A program made the position numbers and the translations under genes. From assembly GCF_003123685.1 (NCBI RefSeq), contig NZ_QCYJ01000029.1, positions 124,001-188,000 of the forward strand: a DNA stretch of 64,000 bases, given 5' to 3'. Of the stretch, positions 13,983-22,875 are shown piece by piece (within the stretch, counting starts at the first letter, position 1; each line of letters opens with the position of its first letter). The notes under the pieces are model-generated. The model was not told the DNA's origin. It was given only the letters and a program-made list of their open reading frames with translations, and did no database searches. Source of the DNA: Nocardia aurea (GTDB taxonomy: Bacteria; Actinomycetota; Actinomycetes; Mycobacteriales; Mycobacteriaceae).

Positions 13983-15328
13983 GACAGTCCCCTCACATAC
14001 GCGTCGACGGTGCCCGCGCAGCCGATCTTGTCGTCGCCCGCGATATCGGCGTAGCGGGTGATGTCGTCGCGTACCGAGGGGCTGCCCGCGCCGCACGCGC
14101 ACGGATCGAAATCGAGCGCGATCTTGTCACCGGTGATGACCCCGCCCCAGCGGCCGTCGAGCGAGAGATCGAAAAACGCCGCGCGGCCTTCGATTTCGCC
14201 GCTTCGGTGGGGAAGCAGGGTGTCGCCGCGCTCGTCGAGCACGAAGGGCACGACCCACGGCGGTACGTGGTAGCGGTTGCCGCCCCGGCATCTGGGCATG
14301 CCGGAATTGAGTTCCTGCATGGAATAGTTCTGGAAGTTCCTGGTGGCGGGGATATTGAAGGTGTGGTGGACGTAGTCCTGGTAGTCGGGCGGTAATTGTG
14401 CCCGCTTGAGCCCGCCGCCGACGTAGATGCAGTTGTCGGGGTGGAAGTCCGTGCTCGAGTAGCCCATTTCCCGCACCATGACGGCCACCTGGTGCAGCGT
14501 GTTCCACATTCCGGAGATCATGAGTTTCTCACCGCGATGTTCGACGAGGGCCTGTGCGGCGGCGACCATGGCCTCGTCCAGCGCTTCGGCGCGCTCCTTG
14601 GAGGTCTGTTCGAAGTCGGCGAGTTCTCCCGGCAGGGCGGTGCCGTCGGCGATCTTCTTGCGGAGTACGACCATCGAGGTCAGCGAGCCGACCGTGATGG
14701 GCGGGATCGGCAGTCGGAAATGTTGTTTGCCGGGATCTCCGAATGCCGCGCGTTGCGCCTCGGCGATGACCGTGTTCTTGGGGACGGAGGCGGTCGGCGC
14801 GATGCCGAGGATCATCCGGTCACGCGAGGGCTCGACGCCCGAACCCCAGGCGAAGACGTTCACCGTGTCACGGCGTGACCAGTCCATATCCGCGTCGGAG
14901 GCGGGCAGGATCGCCGATTTTCCGGTGGTGCCGCTGGAACAGGAGACGTAGTGGCCCTCGGCCTGTAACCGCTCGATCCAGTCATCGATATCGGTGATGT
15001 CCGAGGTCCGGATCGGGCTGATCGGGTGTGGTGAGACAGTGCCGAGCCATGTGCCCAGCCGGTCCCATTTCCCCTCGGTCACAAAGCTTTCCGGATAGCT
15101 CTTGTAGGCGGTGTGCGGGAACAGCAGCGCGACCACGTCGTCTCGGTCGCGGATTTCGCTCGTGCCCGCCTCACGTGCTCGATGGCCGAGCAGTTTGATG
15201 TGATCCCTGCCTTCCTGGAAGCGCTCGTTCAGTGCCTCGATCTGCGTCTCGCGCAGGTCGGCGTAGGAGTGATCGAAGCGGTCGGCGGCGTCGACCAGGC
15301 CTGTCAGTTTGTCTGTGGATGAGCCCAC
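13979..15328 (-). CDS. luxE: LuxE-like acyl-protein synthetase
   Basis: This is a 449-aa adenylate-forming enzyme of the LuxE/PaaK-like group. LuxE activates a fatty acid and passes it to LuxC for reduction to aldehyde. GTG at 15328 is the start because AAAGGA precedes it by about 8 nt and the upstream sequence is unlike the family. The phosphate-binding loop is [14 protein letters not shown]. Later landmarks are [17 protein letters not shown] and the C-terminal [17 protein letters not shown]. The luxC start overlaps its stop. The gene is divergent from a TetR regulator 105 nt away, which probably controls the pair. The aldehyde product could feed wax, storage-lipid or signalling chemistry; this is inference. 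Confidence 0.85.
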   Translation of the reverse strand: MGSSTDKLTGLVDAADRFDHSYADLRETQIEALNERFQEGRDHIKLLGHRAREAGTSEIRDRDDVVALLFPHTAYKSYPESFVTEGKWDRLGTWLGTVSPHPISPIRTSDITDIDDWIERLQAEGHYVSCSSGTTGKSAILPASDADMDWSRRDTVNVFAWGSGVEPSRDRMILGIAPTASVPKNTVIAEAQRAAFGDPGKQHFRLPIPPITVGSLTSMVVLRKKIADGTALPGELADFEQTSKERAEALDEAMVAAAQALVEHRGEKLMISGMWNTLHQVAVMVREMGYSSTDFHPDNCIYVGGGLKRAQLPPDYQDYVHHTFNIPATRNFQNYSMQELNSGMPRCRGGNRYHVPPWVVPFVLDERGDTLLPHRSGEIEGRAAFFDLSLDGRWGGVITGDKIALDFDPCACGAGSPSVRDDITRYADIAGDDKIGCAGTVDAYVRGLS

Positions 15329-15433
15329 CGGGGCATCCTTTCTCGAATGAGCGCCAGAAAATGGCATCTCATGCGTATCATTATTAGTGGAGGTACCGGG
15401 ATCGATGCAAGAGAGAGTTTCAGCGAGGTGGAC

Positions 15434-16081
15434 GTGACGAACACGAGCTCGCCCGTGCGCCGCGGCGCCGGGCGTCCCACCCGAGAGCAGGCCGAGGCGC
15501 GCCACAGCGAACTGCTCGACACCGCGCTCGACCTGTTCCTCGAACACGGCTTCCAGGTGGCGACCATCGAGATGATCGCCGCCCGCGTCGGCATGACCAA
15601 GCGCACCGTCTACGGGCTCTACGCCGACAAGGCCGCGCTGTTCGGCGCCGCGGTCCAACGCGCGATCGAACGCCAGATCGTGCCGTCGACGGTGCTGGAG
15701 AGTTTCGACCGGGGCGATGTGGCCGACACCTTGGAAGCGATCGCCAAGCTGCGCATCGGACAGGTGATGACCCCCAACGGCCTTCGCCTGCAACGGATCA
15801 TCAATACCGAGAGCTACCGCTTCCCCGAAATCCTCACCGCCAACTACGAGCAGGCGGCCAAACCGGTGATCGAATTCGTCGCGGACCTGCTCGACCGTGC
15901 CGTCGCCGCGGGAAAGATCGCCCCCACCGACACCGAGCTCGCCGCTACCGCCTTCATGAGCATGGTCGTCGGCGGACAGGTGCGCGCGATCGTGAGCGGA
16001 CGCACGATCGCGCCCGAGGCGATCGATCGCCAGGTCCACTTCACCGTTCATCTACTGCTCGACGGCCTGCGGCCGCGCTGA
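15434..16081 (+). CDS. TetR-family regulator next to luxEC
   Basis: This is a TetR-type repressor of about 215 aa from GTG 15434; earlier in-frame starts exist (ATG 15371, GTG 15428) but lack family similarity. The N-terminal helix-turn-helix reads LLDTALDLFLEHGFQVATI, AARVGMTKRTVYGLYADKAALF. The C-terminal ligand domain is typical and not specific. It is divergent from luxE, and an SDR gene follows 18 nt after its stop. Control of the luxEC operon and of its own operon is the simplest reading. No clean palindrome stands out in the 105-nt gap. Confidence 0.88.
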   Translation: MTNTSSPVRRGAGRPTREQAEARHSELLDTALDLFLEHGFQVATIEMIAARVGMTKRTVYGLYADKAALFGAAVQRAIERQIVPSTVLESFDRGDVADTLEAIAKLRIGQVMTPNGLRLQRIINTESYRFPEILTANYEQAAKPVIEFVADLLDRAVAAGKIAPTDTELAATAFMSMVVGGQVRAIVSGRTIAPEAIDRQVHFTVHLLLDGLRPR

Positions 16082-16099
16082 ACCCAGGGAGACAATGCC

Positions 16100-17008
16100 G
16101 TGTCACCGGATACGAAACCACTCGACGACAACCGTCCCGTCGCCGTCGTCACGGGAGCCAGCGCGGGCATCGGTCGCGCGACCGCCCGCCGATTCGTGGC
16201 ATCGGGCTGGCGCGTGATCGGTGTCGGCCGCGATCGGGCCCGCGCGGCCGATGCCGAAGTCGAGATCCGCGCGGCCGCCAGTGACGGCGGCGGTTTCGAC
16301 ATGCTGCGCGGTGATTTCGTGCGCATGGCCGAGGTCGCGCGGGTGGCCGATGAGATCGCGGCCATGACCGCGCGCCTGGATGTCCTGATCAACAACGCGG
16401 GCGGCGTACGCGACCGGCGGATCGTCACCGAGGAAGGGACGGAGGCGACCTTCGCGGCCAACCATCTCGCCCCGTTCCTGCTGACCCGCGAGTTGATGCC
16501 GCTGCTGGAAGCCGGTGCCGCCGACAGCCCGCCCGGTACCGTGCGGGTCATCGCCGTCTCGTCGAGCGCGCATCGCATCACGCGCGGGTTGGACTGGGAC
16601 GATCTACAGAGCCTCGGCGCGTTCCACCCCACGGCCGCCTACGCCAAGGCGAAACTGGCCACCCTGCTGTTCACCCGCGAGTTGGCCAGACGCGCGCATC
16701 CGCACGGAATCACCGCGCAGGCAATGCATCCCGGCATCGTCGCGAGCAATTTCGCCACCCACGGAGACAGGACGATGCGCGAACACATGGCCGCGGCCGA
16801 CACCGTGCCGCCCGAGGAGCCCGCCGAGATGCTGGTCTGGCTGGCCACCGACGCCGAGGGCGGACGCGAGGGCGGACGCTATTTCCATCGTGGAGCCGAG
16901 GAGACGCCGACCGACGCCGCCCGAGACGACGAGGCCGCGGCGCGCTTGTGGATCGAAAGCGAGAAACTGCTGGCCGATCTGGGTTTCCAGCAGGCCGGAC
17001 ACCGGTGA
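16100..17008 (+). CDS. short-chain dehydrogenase/reductase
   Basis: This is a 302-aa SDR, probably NADP(H)-dependent, of the retinol-dehydrogenase-like group. It has the cofactor motif TGASAGIG, NNAG, the catalytic Ser region VSSSAH and YAKAK (YxxxK). The GTG start at 16100 follows GGGAGAC. It forms an operon with the upstream TetR gene. Together with the divergent luxEC pair this suggests shared aldehyde, alcohol or lipid redox chemistry. The substrate is not readable. Confidence 0.88.
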   Translation: MSPDTKPLDDNRPVAVVTGASAGIGRATARRFVASGWRVIGVGRDRARAADAEVEIRAAASDGGGFDMLRGDFVRMAEVARVADEIAAMTARLDVLINNAGGVRDRRIVTEEGTEATFAANHLAPFLLTRELMPLLEAGAADSPPGTVRVIAVSSSAHRITRGLDWDDLQSLGAFHPTAAYAKAKLATLLFTRELARRAHPHGITAQAMHPGIVASNFATHGDRTMREHMAAADTVPPEEPAEMLVWLATDAEGGREGGRYFHRGAEETPTDAARDDEAAARLWIESEKLLADLGFQQAGHR

Positions 17009-17042
17009 AGACTGGTGCGGCCGATACGGCGTCGGACACCTG

Positions 17043-18044
17043 TCACCCGAGTTCGGACACACCGATCGCCTCGGTGACAGCGCCCGCGTAGGCCGCTTCA
17101 CGTCGCACCCCGCGCAGTTGGCGCTCGGCCGCGTCGATGACCTCGATCGCCGTGATGGACAGCAGTCCCGGGTCCGGGTCGGGCGAGTGCGGGTCGCCGG
17201 CGCGGCCCGACCACAGCGCGATATGGGCCATGCGCTCGGGCGGCGGGCCGGACAGGTGCGGTGGGGTGGGACCGAAGATCAGTACCGATCGGGTGCCGAA
17301 TGCCGTGGCCAGGTGGCCCACGCCGGTGTCGCCGCCGATCACCAGGGCCGCGCCCGCGACCGTGGCGGCGAGCTGGCCGAGTGTCAGTTCGCCCGCGACG
17401 ACACAACTTTCGGGTAGTCCGGCGTGTTCGGCGACGTAGCGGGCCAGCGGCGCCTCGGCGGCGGTGCCGGTGACCAGGACCCGATATCCGGCACCGTGCA
17501 GGTGCGCGGCGACCAACGCGAAACGTTCGGCGGGCCACACGCGCGCCGGCGCGGCGCCGGGGTGGATCACGACGTGGGTGCGCGTGGCGAGGGAACGCGC
17601 GGGCGCGGCGAGTGCGAGATCGGTCGGATCGGCCGGGATTCCCGCCGATTCGAGCAGCCTGCACCAGCGCGCCGTCTCGTGGACGCGCGTGGGCCACACC
17701 GGGCCGCGCACGCGGGGGAAGTCCGGGTGCCGGTAGCTGATCAGCTGGGCGGGTTCGGTGTCGAGCAGATCGGTGATCGACGCGGGTCCCGCGTCGTGCA
17801 GATTCACCGCCGAGGTGGGCGCGGGGGCGTTCCAGCGCAGATCACCCACCAGCGGCGTGGCGTGCAATTCGTCGACGCAGCCGGACAATTCGACGATCGG
17901 GCGCAGCCAACCCGGTGCGGCGAGCACGAGGTGATGGTGCGGGCGAGCGGCGCGGATCGCGCGTAAGGCGGGCAGTGCGGTGAGCAGCCCGCCCAGGCCG
18001 CGTGCCCGCAGGATCAGGGTGACCGCCTTGGTGTGCCCGCTCAT
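17043..18044 (-). CDS. glycosyltransferase family 9 protein
   Basis: This is a 333-aa ADP-heptose-type (GT9) glycosyltransferase. The N-terminus TLILRARGLGGLLTALPALRAIRAARP is the usual opening of the family, and the C-terminal nucleotide-sugar loop is IGGDTGVGHLATAFG. Actinobacteria lack lipopolysaccharide, so the acceptor is more likely a cell-wall or glycolipid species. The ATG start overlaps the stop of the preceding small lipoprotein gene (ATGA at 18041-18044). It is convergent with the SDR gene, with 34 nt between them. Confidence 0.88.
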   Translation of the reverse strand: MSGHTKAVTLILRARGLGGLLTALPALRAIRAARPHHHLVLAAPGWLRPIVELSGCVDELHATPLVGDLRWNAPAPTSAVNLHDAGPASITDLLDTEPAQLISYRHPDFPRVRGPVWPTRVHETARWCRLLESAGIPADPTDLALAAPARSLATRTHVVIHPGAAPARVWPAERFALVAAHLHGAGYRVLVTGTAAEAPLARYVAEHAGLPESCVVAGELTLGQLAATVAGAALVIGGDTGVGHLATAFGTRSVLIFGPTPPHLSGPPPERMAHIALWSGRAGDPHSPDPDPGLLSITAIEVIDAAERQLRGVRREAAYAGAVTEAIGVSELG

Positions 18045-18346
18045 TTGGGCACCAGGATCCCGGTCAGATCCGCTTCACGGATGGGGGTGTCGGGATTGGC
18101 CTGGGCCGAACACATCACCTGGATCGCCGCGAGCGACGCGTCGACCGACTGCGCGCTCGGTGCCGCGTCACCGCTGCTCTCCTGTTCCAGGAACTTGGTG
18201 ACGGTCACCCGCCGCTTGTCCTGGTCCTGGGCGACGAATTCGCTGCACGGCGTGTCACCGCCCTTGTTGACGGCCTTCTCCGCCTCGGCACATCCGGTGG
18301 CGCCGAGCGCGACAGCGGCCGCGACGATCAATAGGGTCGTTCTCAT
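18041..18346 (-). CDS. small lipoprotein, HdeA-like
   Basis: This is a 101-aa secreted protein. Residues 1-18 are a signal sequence ending in the lipobox ATGC, with Cys19 as the probable lipidation site. The mature part has two Cys (in TPCSEF and QVMCSA) and a helical core, FVAQDQDKRRVTVTKFL, reminiscent of the HdeA acid-stress chaperone fold annotated in several mycobacterial and nocardial small proteins. That family assignment is from memory and moderate. It is translationally coupled to the GT9 gene. Confidence 0.7.
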   Translation of the reverse strand: MRTTLLIVAAAVALGATGCAEAEKAVNKGGDTPCSEFVAQDQDKRRVTVTKFLEQESSGDAAPSAQSVDASLAAIQVMCSAQANPDTPIREADLTGILVPK

Positions 18347-18553
18347 GTGAATCTCCTGCTGCTGCGAATGCTCCGGGGGTCTCGGATCAGAATCCGGCGA
18401 GTCCGGAGGCCAAGGGGGAAAGGTCGAGCGCCTTACCGCGAGAACCCCGCAACCGGAACCGAATAATCGAATTCGGCCGTATTCATCCGTCTATCCTTTC
18501 GGCGCCCGTTTCGGCGTTGTTTCCGATCGGATACCCGGTGCCATGATCGACAA
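18347..18553. other. intergenic, no gene seen
   Basis: This stretch separates the small lipoprotein gene from the end of the UsfY-like gene. It contains the promoter region of the lipoprotein gene (minus strand). I see no further ORF, RNA or clear hairpin. Confidence 0.5.
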
Positions 18554-18838
18554 TCAGTGGCCGTGGTCGTCGAATTCCCGGCGATCTTCGTTCTTCTGGA
18601 CCCGGCGGTGTTCGGCCCAGACGAGGAATATGCCGCCGGCGAGGCATACCACGCCGACGATTCCGCCGATAACCGCCCATCCGGCGAATCCGTAACCCGC
18701 GGCGGTCAATGTCAACGCGATAGCGACGATGCCGACCGCGGCGAGGATTATGCCCGGCCAATTGCGGGCGTCCTCGATCGATTCTCCGGCGTGTGTCCGT
18801 GTGGTCCGGGTGTGGTCCGGAAAATTCTCCTCGGTCAC
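18554..18838 (-). CDS. usfY: UsfY-like small membrane protein
   Basis: This is a 94-aa protein starting at GTG 18838, preceded by GAGGAGGG. A polar N-terminus (DHTRTTRTHAGESIEDARNW) is followed by two hydrophobic segments (about residues 27-47 and 52-73) and a charged tail (AEHRRVQKNEDRREFD). The motif order DH-RTTR-AGES-WPG, two membrane spans and EHRR matches UsfY, the protein encoded beside rsbW-sigF in mycobacteria. Here rsbW-sigF are about 3 kb away and divergent. Its function is not established in the family. A SigF-like promoter is just upstream. Confidence 0.72.
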   Translation of the reverse strand: MTEENFPDHTRTTRTHAGESIEDARNWPGIILAAVGIVAIALTLTAAGYGFAGWAVIGGIVGVVCLAGGIFLVWAEHRRVQKNEDRREFDDHGH

Positions 18839-18885
18839 GATGCCCTCCTCGGTGGTGGCATAGTCGAACTGGGTCGGTCAACGGC

Positions 18886-18910
18886 ATACCCGGAATTCCG
18901 ACACGCAATC
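18886..18910 (-). promoter_or_regulatory. possible SigF-type promoter of the UsfY-like gene
   Basis: On the minus strand a GATTG element at 18910-18906 is followed after 14 nt by GGGTAT at 18891-18886. The -10 element is perfect for a SigF/SigB-type promoter and the -35 is weak. It lies about 47 nt before the GTG start at 18838. Confidence 0.45.
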
Positions 18911-18957
18911 TCGGCCACCGTGCCGGTGGAACATTCCGTATTTCTCGTTCGCGCGCG

Positions 18958-18994
18958 AATGTGCCGCGGCCCACTCGGTGGGCCGCGGCGCATT
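18958..18994 (-). terminator. hairpin terminator after the CAP-domain gene
   Basis: The left arm at 18958-18974 pairs with the right arm at 18978-18994 around a TCG loop. The stem is 17 bp with one wobble pair. It lies just downstream of the minus-strand CAP gene that ends at 19019. No T-run follows, as is common in actinobacteria. Confidence 0.7.
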
Positions 18995-19018
18995 CGGGGT
19001 CGATCACTCAGCCGGTGA

Positions 19019-20014
19019 TCATTTGTTCCAGATGGCGGCGACGAAGGTCTTGCCCTGCACCGCGTAGCGGTGCTCGTGCACGAGTCGGTAGCCCTGGCCG
19101 GACAGTTGGGCGGCGGTGGCGTCGAATGCCGCGACGGTGATGTCGTGGCGGGCCTGCCAGGCGCGTCCGTCGTTGCGCTCCCAGATGCCGACGAAGCGCG
19201 ATGTTCCGTTGACCTCGTAGCCGCGCACCAGCGTCAGCCGGTAGCCCTGGGCCAGCAGGGTGTCGAATTCACGCTGGTAGGCAGCGGAGTCCAGCCCGTG
19301 GCGGGCCTGCCACGCGCGTCCGTCGTTGCGGACCCAGGTGCTGCTGTAGCGGGGGTCGTTGCCACCGGTGACCTGGATATCGCTGATCCGGTAGCCCTGG
19401 GCGACCAGGGAGTCGAATTCGGTCTGGTGCGCGGCGCCGGTCAGGTTCGAACGGGTGACGGTCGCGGCGGGCGCCGGGGTGGGAGCGGGCGCGGCGGTGT
19501 CGGCGGCGAAGGTGACCGTCCAGTGGCGGCGATCGCCCTGATAGATCACCGACACCCCGACCTTGTTCAGCGCGCCGTCCAGGATGATCGCGCGGTGTCC
19601 CGGCGAGTTGGCCCAGAACCGCATGGCGTCGGCCGGTTCGACACCGGTGCCGTAGAAGTTGATCTCCGCGATCTTCGGCGCGTTGGTCGGGACGCCGCAC
19701 TGGCCGAAACGGGTCTTGATGTCACGGCCGAGCGTGTCGACGTGATCGGCCGGGGAAACCCCGCGTGCCGCGCTGTCGTTGCTCGCCCATTCGGCGGGAC
19801 GCGCCATCACGTCGCTGTGGGTGACCGCTTTCAGACCCGCGTCGGCGCGCATCCGGTTGATCTGGTCGAAGACGGTGCTCTCCTCACCGCGCAACGCCAG
19901 GGCGGCCTGGTCGACGTCGCAGTTGGTGTACGGAGCCGCCGAGGCGGTCGGTACGGCGAGCAGTCCGGCGCCCGCGACGATGGCGAGTGCGGCGGTGATG
20001 GTCTGGATCCTCAT
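19019..20014 (-). CDS. secreted CAP-domain protein with tandem C-terminal repeats
   Basis: This is a 331-aa secreted protein starting at ATG 20014 behind GGGGAAA. The signal peptide ends near TASAAP. A CAP/SCP domain follows (VFDQINRMRADAGLKAVTHSDVM, HRAIILDGALNKVGV, WTVTFA). The C-terminal half has three similar units, each with a FD-L-AQGYR-type helix and strand and a W-RNDGRAWQARH-type motif, resembling the bacterial tandem repeat domain found in secreted hydrolase-like proteins. Binding or hydrolytic activity cannot be told from sequence. It is followed by a strong hairpin. Confidence 0.85.
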   Translation of the reverse strand: MRIQTITAALAIVAGAGLLAVPTASAAPYTNCDVDQAALALRGEESTVFDQINRMRADAGLKAVTHSDVMARPAEWASNDSAARGVSPADHVDTLGRDIKTRFGQCGVPTNAPKIAEINFYGTGVEPADAMRFWANSPGHRAIILDGALNKVGVSVIYQGDRRHWTVTFAADTAAPAPTPAPAATVTRSNLTGAAHQTEFDSLVAQGYRISDIQVTGGNDPRYSSTWVRNDGRAWQARHGLDSAAYQREFDTLLAQGYRLTLVRGYEVNGTSRFVGIWERNDGRAWQARHDITVAAFDATAAQLSGQGYRLVHEHRYAVQGKTFVAAIWNK

Positions 20015-20146
20015 GGTGTGTTTCCCCTGAAGTGGTGTGGTTGTTGCACTCAGGGTCCGGTGAGGTTCCAACGAGGAACCAACAGCGCGCCAACGATGCA
20101 GCGTGCGGGCATTTCCCGAGCCGGAACGTGGGTTCGGCGGCCTCGG

Positions 20147-21361
20147 TCAGCGCGCGACCGCCACGGCGTCGGCCGCGCGGTCGGGGGCCGCGCGATGGTA
20201 GGCGTGCAGGGTGGCGGCCGCGACCCGGTCCCAGTTGTAGCCGGATCGCGCGCGATCGTCGGCGGCCGCGCCCCAGGTCTCACGCAGGGTCGGATCGTCG
20301 AGCAGCGGGCGGATCGCGCGCGCGACCTCGGCGGGATCGGTGGTCTCGACCAGCCGGCCGGTGACCCCGTCCACGACGGTGTCGCGCATGCCGCCGACGG
20401 CGGTGGCCACGACCGGCGTGCGGCAGGCCATAGCCTCGAGCGGCACCAGCCCGAACGGCTCGAACCACGGCGTGCACAGCACCACGTCGGCCGAGCGGTA
20501 GAGCCGCGCCATGGCCGCGTGCGAGACCGGCCCCAATATCCGGAACCGTTCGTGCACACCGTGCTCGACCGCGACCCGGCGCAGGCGGCGCCCCTCGCCG
20601 TCGTCGTCGAGATCGTCGCCGACGGCACTGCCCGCGATGACCAGTTCGGTATCGGGCAGGTCAGACAACGCCCGTATTCCGACATCGAATCCCTTGCGCC
20701 GCAACAGGCGCCCCGCCCCGAACAGGCGATGTTTCGCGCCGCGGCTCGCCTTGCCGCCCGTGCCGGAGAACTGCGCGGTATCCACACCGCCCGGCACCAC
20801 CGAGGTCCGGAACCGGGGCACGCCCATGCGGACAAGTTCGGCGGCCTCGTCCGAGCAGGAGGCGAGCACGTGCGCGGCGCGTAGGGCGATGAGACGTTCG
20901 AAACGGATACGCGAGCGCGGGCTGGTGTCGGCGAGTCCTTGATGACGCCGCCGTATCGTGCCGAGTCCGTGGAAGGACACCACGACCGGTAGTCGGTGCG
21001 AGCGGGCCGCCAGTTCCGCGGCGAGCGCGGAACTCCAGTAGTGGGCGTGCACCAGGTCGGCGGGATGCAGCGACCAGTGTTTGCGCAGGAAGGTTCCGAA
21101 CTCCCCGAGGTGCGGCAGGATCTGATCGCGCGACAGCGGCGCGGCCGGTCCCGCGGGCACGTGCACGACGATGTAGCCCTCGCGGGTGACCACCTCGGTC
21201 CTGGTGTGCGGATCGTCGCGACGGGTGTACACCGTCACCTGATGCCCGGCGCGCACCAGCGCCGCCGACAGCGCGGCGACGTGGACATTGCGGCCACCCG
21301 CTTCGGGACTGCCCGGTTCGGCGAGGGGGCTGGCGTGGGCGGACACCATGGCGATTCTCAC
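20147..21361 (-). CDS. glycosyltransferase family 4 protein
   Basis: This is a 404-aa GT-B glycosyltransferase of family 4. GTG 21361 is the start (GGAG 8 nt upstream; RIAMVSAHASP opens the fold). The acceptor half has SPEAGGRNVHVAALSAALV and HAHYWSS. The donor half has GAGRLLRRKGFDVGI and the EX7E-type loop EPFGLVPLEAMACRTPVVAT. It resembles MshA-like and other GDP/UDP-sugar enzymes, but the usual mycothiol neighbours are missing, so no specific role is given. It is divergent from rsbW-sigF. Confidence 0.88.
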   Translation of the reverse strand: MRIAMVSAHASPLAEPGSPEAGGRNVHVAALSAALVRAGHQVTVYTRRDDPHTRTEVVTREGYIVVHVPAGPAAPLSRDQILPHLGEFGTFLRKHWSLHPADLVHAHYWSSALAAELAARSHRLPVVVSFHGLGTIRRRHQGLADTSPRSRIRFERLIALRAAHVLASCSDEAAELVRMGVPRFRTSVVPGGVDTAQFSGTGGKASRGAKHRLFGAGRLLRRKGFDVGIRALSDLPDTELVIAGSAVGDDLDDDGEGRRLRRVAVEHGVHERFRILGPVSHAAMARLYRSADVVLCTPWFEPFGLVPLEAMACRTPVVATAVGGMRDTVVDGVTGRLVETTDPAEVARAIRPLLDDPTLRETWGAAADDRARSGYNWDRVAAATLHAYHRAAPDRAADAVAVAR

Positions 21362-21499
21362 GGCTGACTCCGTTTCTGTTCGGCCCGTCCCGAGCCACGT
21401 ACGGCATGTGCCGGTTATGCCCGATGGCAGGTGCCCGCAAACACCGTCGGTCCGGGCGCGCGGAACTCGGCCTGCTCGCGTTACGGCTCGTGACCGTAC

Positions 21500-21525
21500 G
21501 GTTTCGGTCATCACCCACCGGGTAA
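21500..21525 (+). promoter_or_regulatory. SigF-type promoter of rsbW-sigF
   Basis: GGTTT at 21500-21504 and GGGTAA at 21520-21525 are separated by 15 nt, close to the SigF consensus GGTTT-N15/16-GGGTAT. It lies about 95 nt before the rsbW start and would make the operon autoregulated, as known for sigF operons in mycobacteria. Confidence 0.7.
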
Positions 21526-21619
21526 GCGCTCTCGAGAGGAAAGCTGCGGTCACACGACTTCAGCTGCCGCCGGCAGCTCTTGACCGCCCCGTACCGGCGG
21601 CGCGCGAGAGAAGGTGGTG

Positions 21620-22045
21620 ATGGGTATGGGGGACTGGGCTTCCCGATCCTCGACGAAGACGACGACGGTAGCGGTGTGCGTCCCGGCGCGACTCGAGCAG
21701 TTGATCATGGTGCGGGCGCTCGCCGAGACCGTTTGTCTCATAGCGGATTTCGCGTTGGACGAGGTGACCGACATTCGCCTGGCACTGGACGAGGTGGCCA
21801 CCACGCTGGTCTTGGACGCGGCACCGGACACGAATCTGGACTGTCGGTTCAGTTATGACGACGCCAGTATGTTCGTGCACGTGGCGGCGGTGGCGACCTC
21901 GGAGGCGCCGGTCGGCCAGGACGGATTCGGCTGGCATATCGTGCGGACCCTGACCGATTCGATCGCGGCGGTGCAGCAGCCCTACGACCACGCGATCGGC
22001 GGATACCCGACCCTCGTCGATTTCAGTTGGGTGCGCGCGGGGTAG
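21620..22045 (+). CDS. rsbW: RsbW/UsfX-like anti-sigma factor
   Basis: This is a 141-aa protein of the GHKL anti-sigma family, close in size to mycobacterial UsfX. ATG 21620 is chosen (AGAAGG 5 nt upstream; ATG 21626 also possible). The helix IRLALDEVATTLVLDA corresponds to the N-box; the usual Asn after DExxT appears to be Thr. GFGWHIVRTLTDSI is the glycine box. sigF starts 3 nt after the stop, so it probably binds and inhibits SigF. The altered N-box may weaken ATP binding or kinase activity. No anti-anti-sigma gene is in the window. Confidence 0.85.
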   Translation: MGMGDWASRSSTKTTTVAVCVPARLEQLIMVRALAETVCLIADFALDEVTDIRLALDEVATTLVLDAAPDTNLDCRFSYDDASMFVHVAAVATSEAPVGQDGFGWHIVRTLTDSIAAVQQPYDHAIGGYPTLVDFSWVRAG

Positions 22046-22048
22046 ACG

Positions 22049-22831
22049 ATGTCCGGCATTTCGAGATCTCCCGGTGACAGTTACGACAATATCGAGCCAC
22101 TCTTCGAGAAGGTCACGGCCTTGGCCGCCGACGATCCGCGCCGGGCCGCCTTACGCGAAGAGGTGATCCGGCGTTGCCTGCCGCTGGCCGAACACATCGC
22201 CAGGAAATTCGCCGGGCGCGGGGAGATGTTCGACGATCTGCTCCAGGTCGCGCGTCTGGGATTGGTGGAAGCGGTGGACCGCTTCGACGTCGCGCGCGGC
22301 TCGTCGTTTCTGGCCTTCGCGGTGCCCACCGTCATGGGCGAGGTCCGCAGACATTTCCGCGACCACACCTGGGCGGTGCGAGTTCCCCGGCGCACCAAGG
22401 AAATTCAGCTGAGTATCGGCCCGGTCGTGGAAACCCTGACCCAGCGGCTCGGGCGCGGACCGCGCGCCAGCGAGATCGCCGCCGAACTCGGGGTCGAATT
22501 GAACGAGGTGACCCGCGCCCTGATCGCGGGCAACGCCTACCAGGCCGCCTCCATCGACGCCGTCACCGGCGACGACGAGGGCACCGCTCTGCCGATGCTG
22601 GACAACCTCGGCGCCGAGGAGGCCTCGTATCACCTGATCGAGGACTATCTCGCGGTGCGCCCGCTGATCGAGGCGCTGCCCGATCGTGAACGTCGCGTGT
22701 TGATCATGCGATTCTTCGAATCCAAGACGCAGTCCGAGATCGCCGAATCGCTCGGCGTCTCGCAGATGCACGTCTCACGGATTCTGGCGCGGACCCTGCA
22801 TTCGCTGCGCGAGCAGGCGCTGCGGGACTGA
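22049..22831 (+). CDS. sigF: SigF/SigB-type alternative sigma factor
   Basis: This is a 260-aa sigma factor of the SigB/SigF/SigG group, the same size as mycobacterial SigF. Region 2 reads AEHIARKFAGRGEMFDDLLQVARLGLVEAVDRFD, regions 3 and 4 follow, and ESKTQSEIAESLGVSQMHVSRIL is the -35 binding helix-turn-helix. It is cotranscribed with rsbW. Such factors control general stress, stationary phase and envelope functions. Candidate targets with matching promoters are adjacent at 18.9, 23.2, 23.3 and 23.9 kb. Confidence 0.93.
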   Translation: MSGISRSPGDSYDNIEPLFEKVTALAADDPRRAALREEVIRRCLPLAEHIARKFAGRGEMFDDLLQVARLGLVEAVDRFDVARGSSFLAFAVPTVMGEVRRHFRDHTWAVRVPRRTKEIQLSIGPVVETLTQRLGRGPRASEIAAELGVELNEVTRALIAGNAYQAASIDAVTGDDEGTALPMLDNLGAEEASYHLIEDYLAVRPLIEALPDRERRVLIMRFFESKTQSEIAESLGVSQMHVSRILARTLHSLREQALRD

Positions 22832-22875
22832 ACCGGCTCGACTCGCGTCCGGTTCGGCCCCGCGCGCGGGGGTCA
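22830..22875. terminator. double hairpin between sigF and the proline-rich ORF
   Basis: GAACCGG at 22830-22836 pairs with CCGGTTC at 22849-22855. It is followed by a second GC palindrome (CCCCGCG/CGCGGGG). The stop codon of sigF sits in the first arm. It separates convergent genes and can act on both strands. Confidence 0.6.

Noticed and set aside
20147..21361. MshA of mycothiol synthesis
   Set aside because: GT4 fold alone does not prove MshA and the usual neighbours are missing; kept as general GT4.
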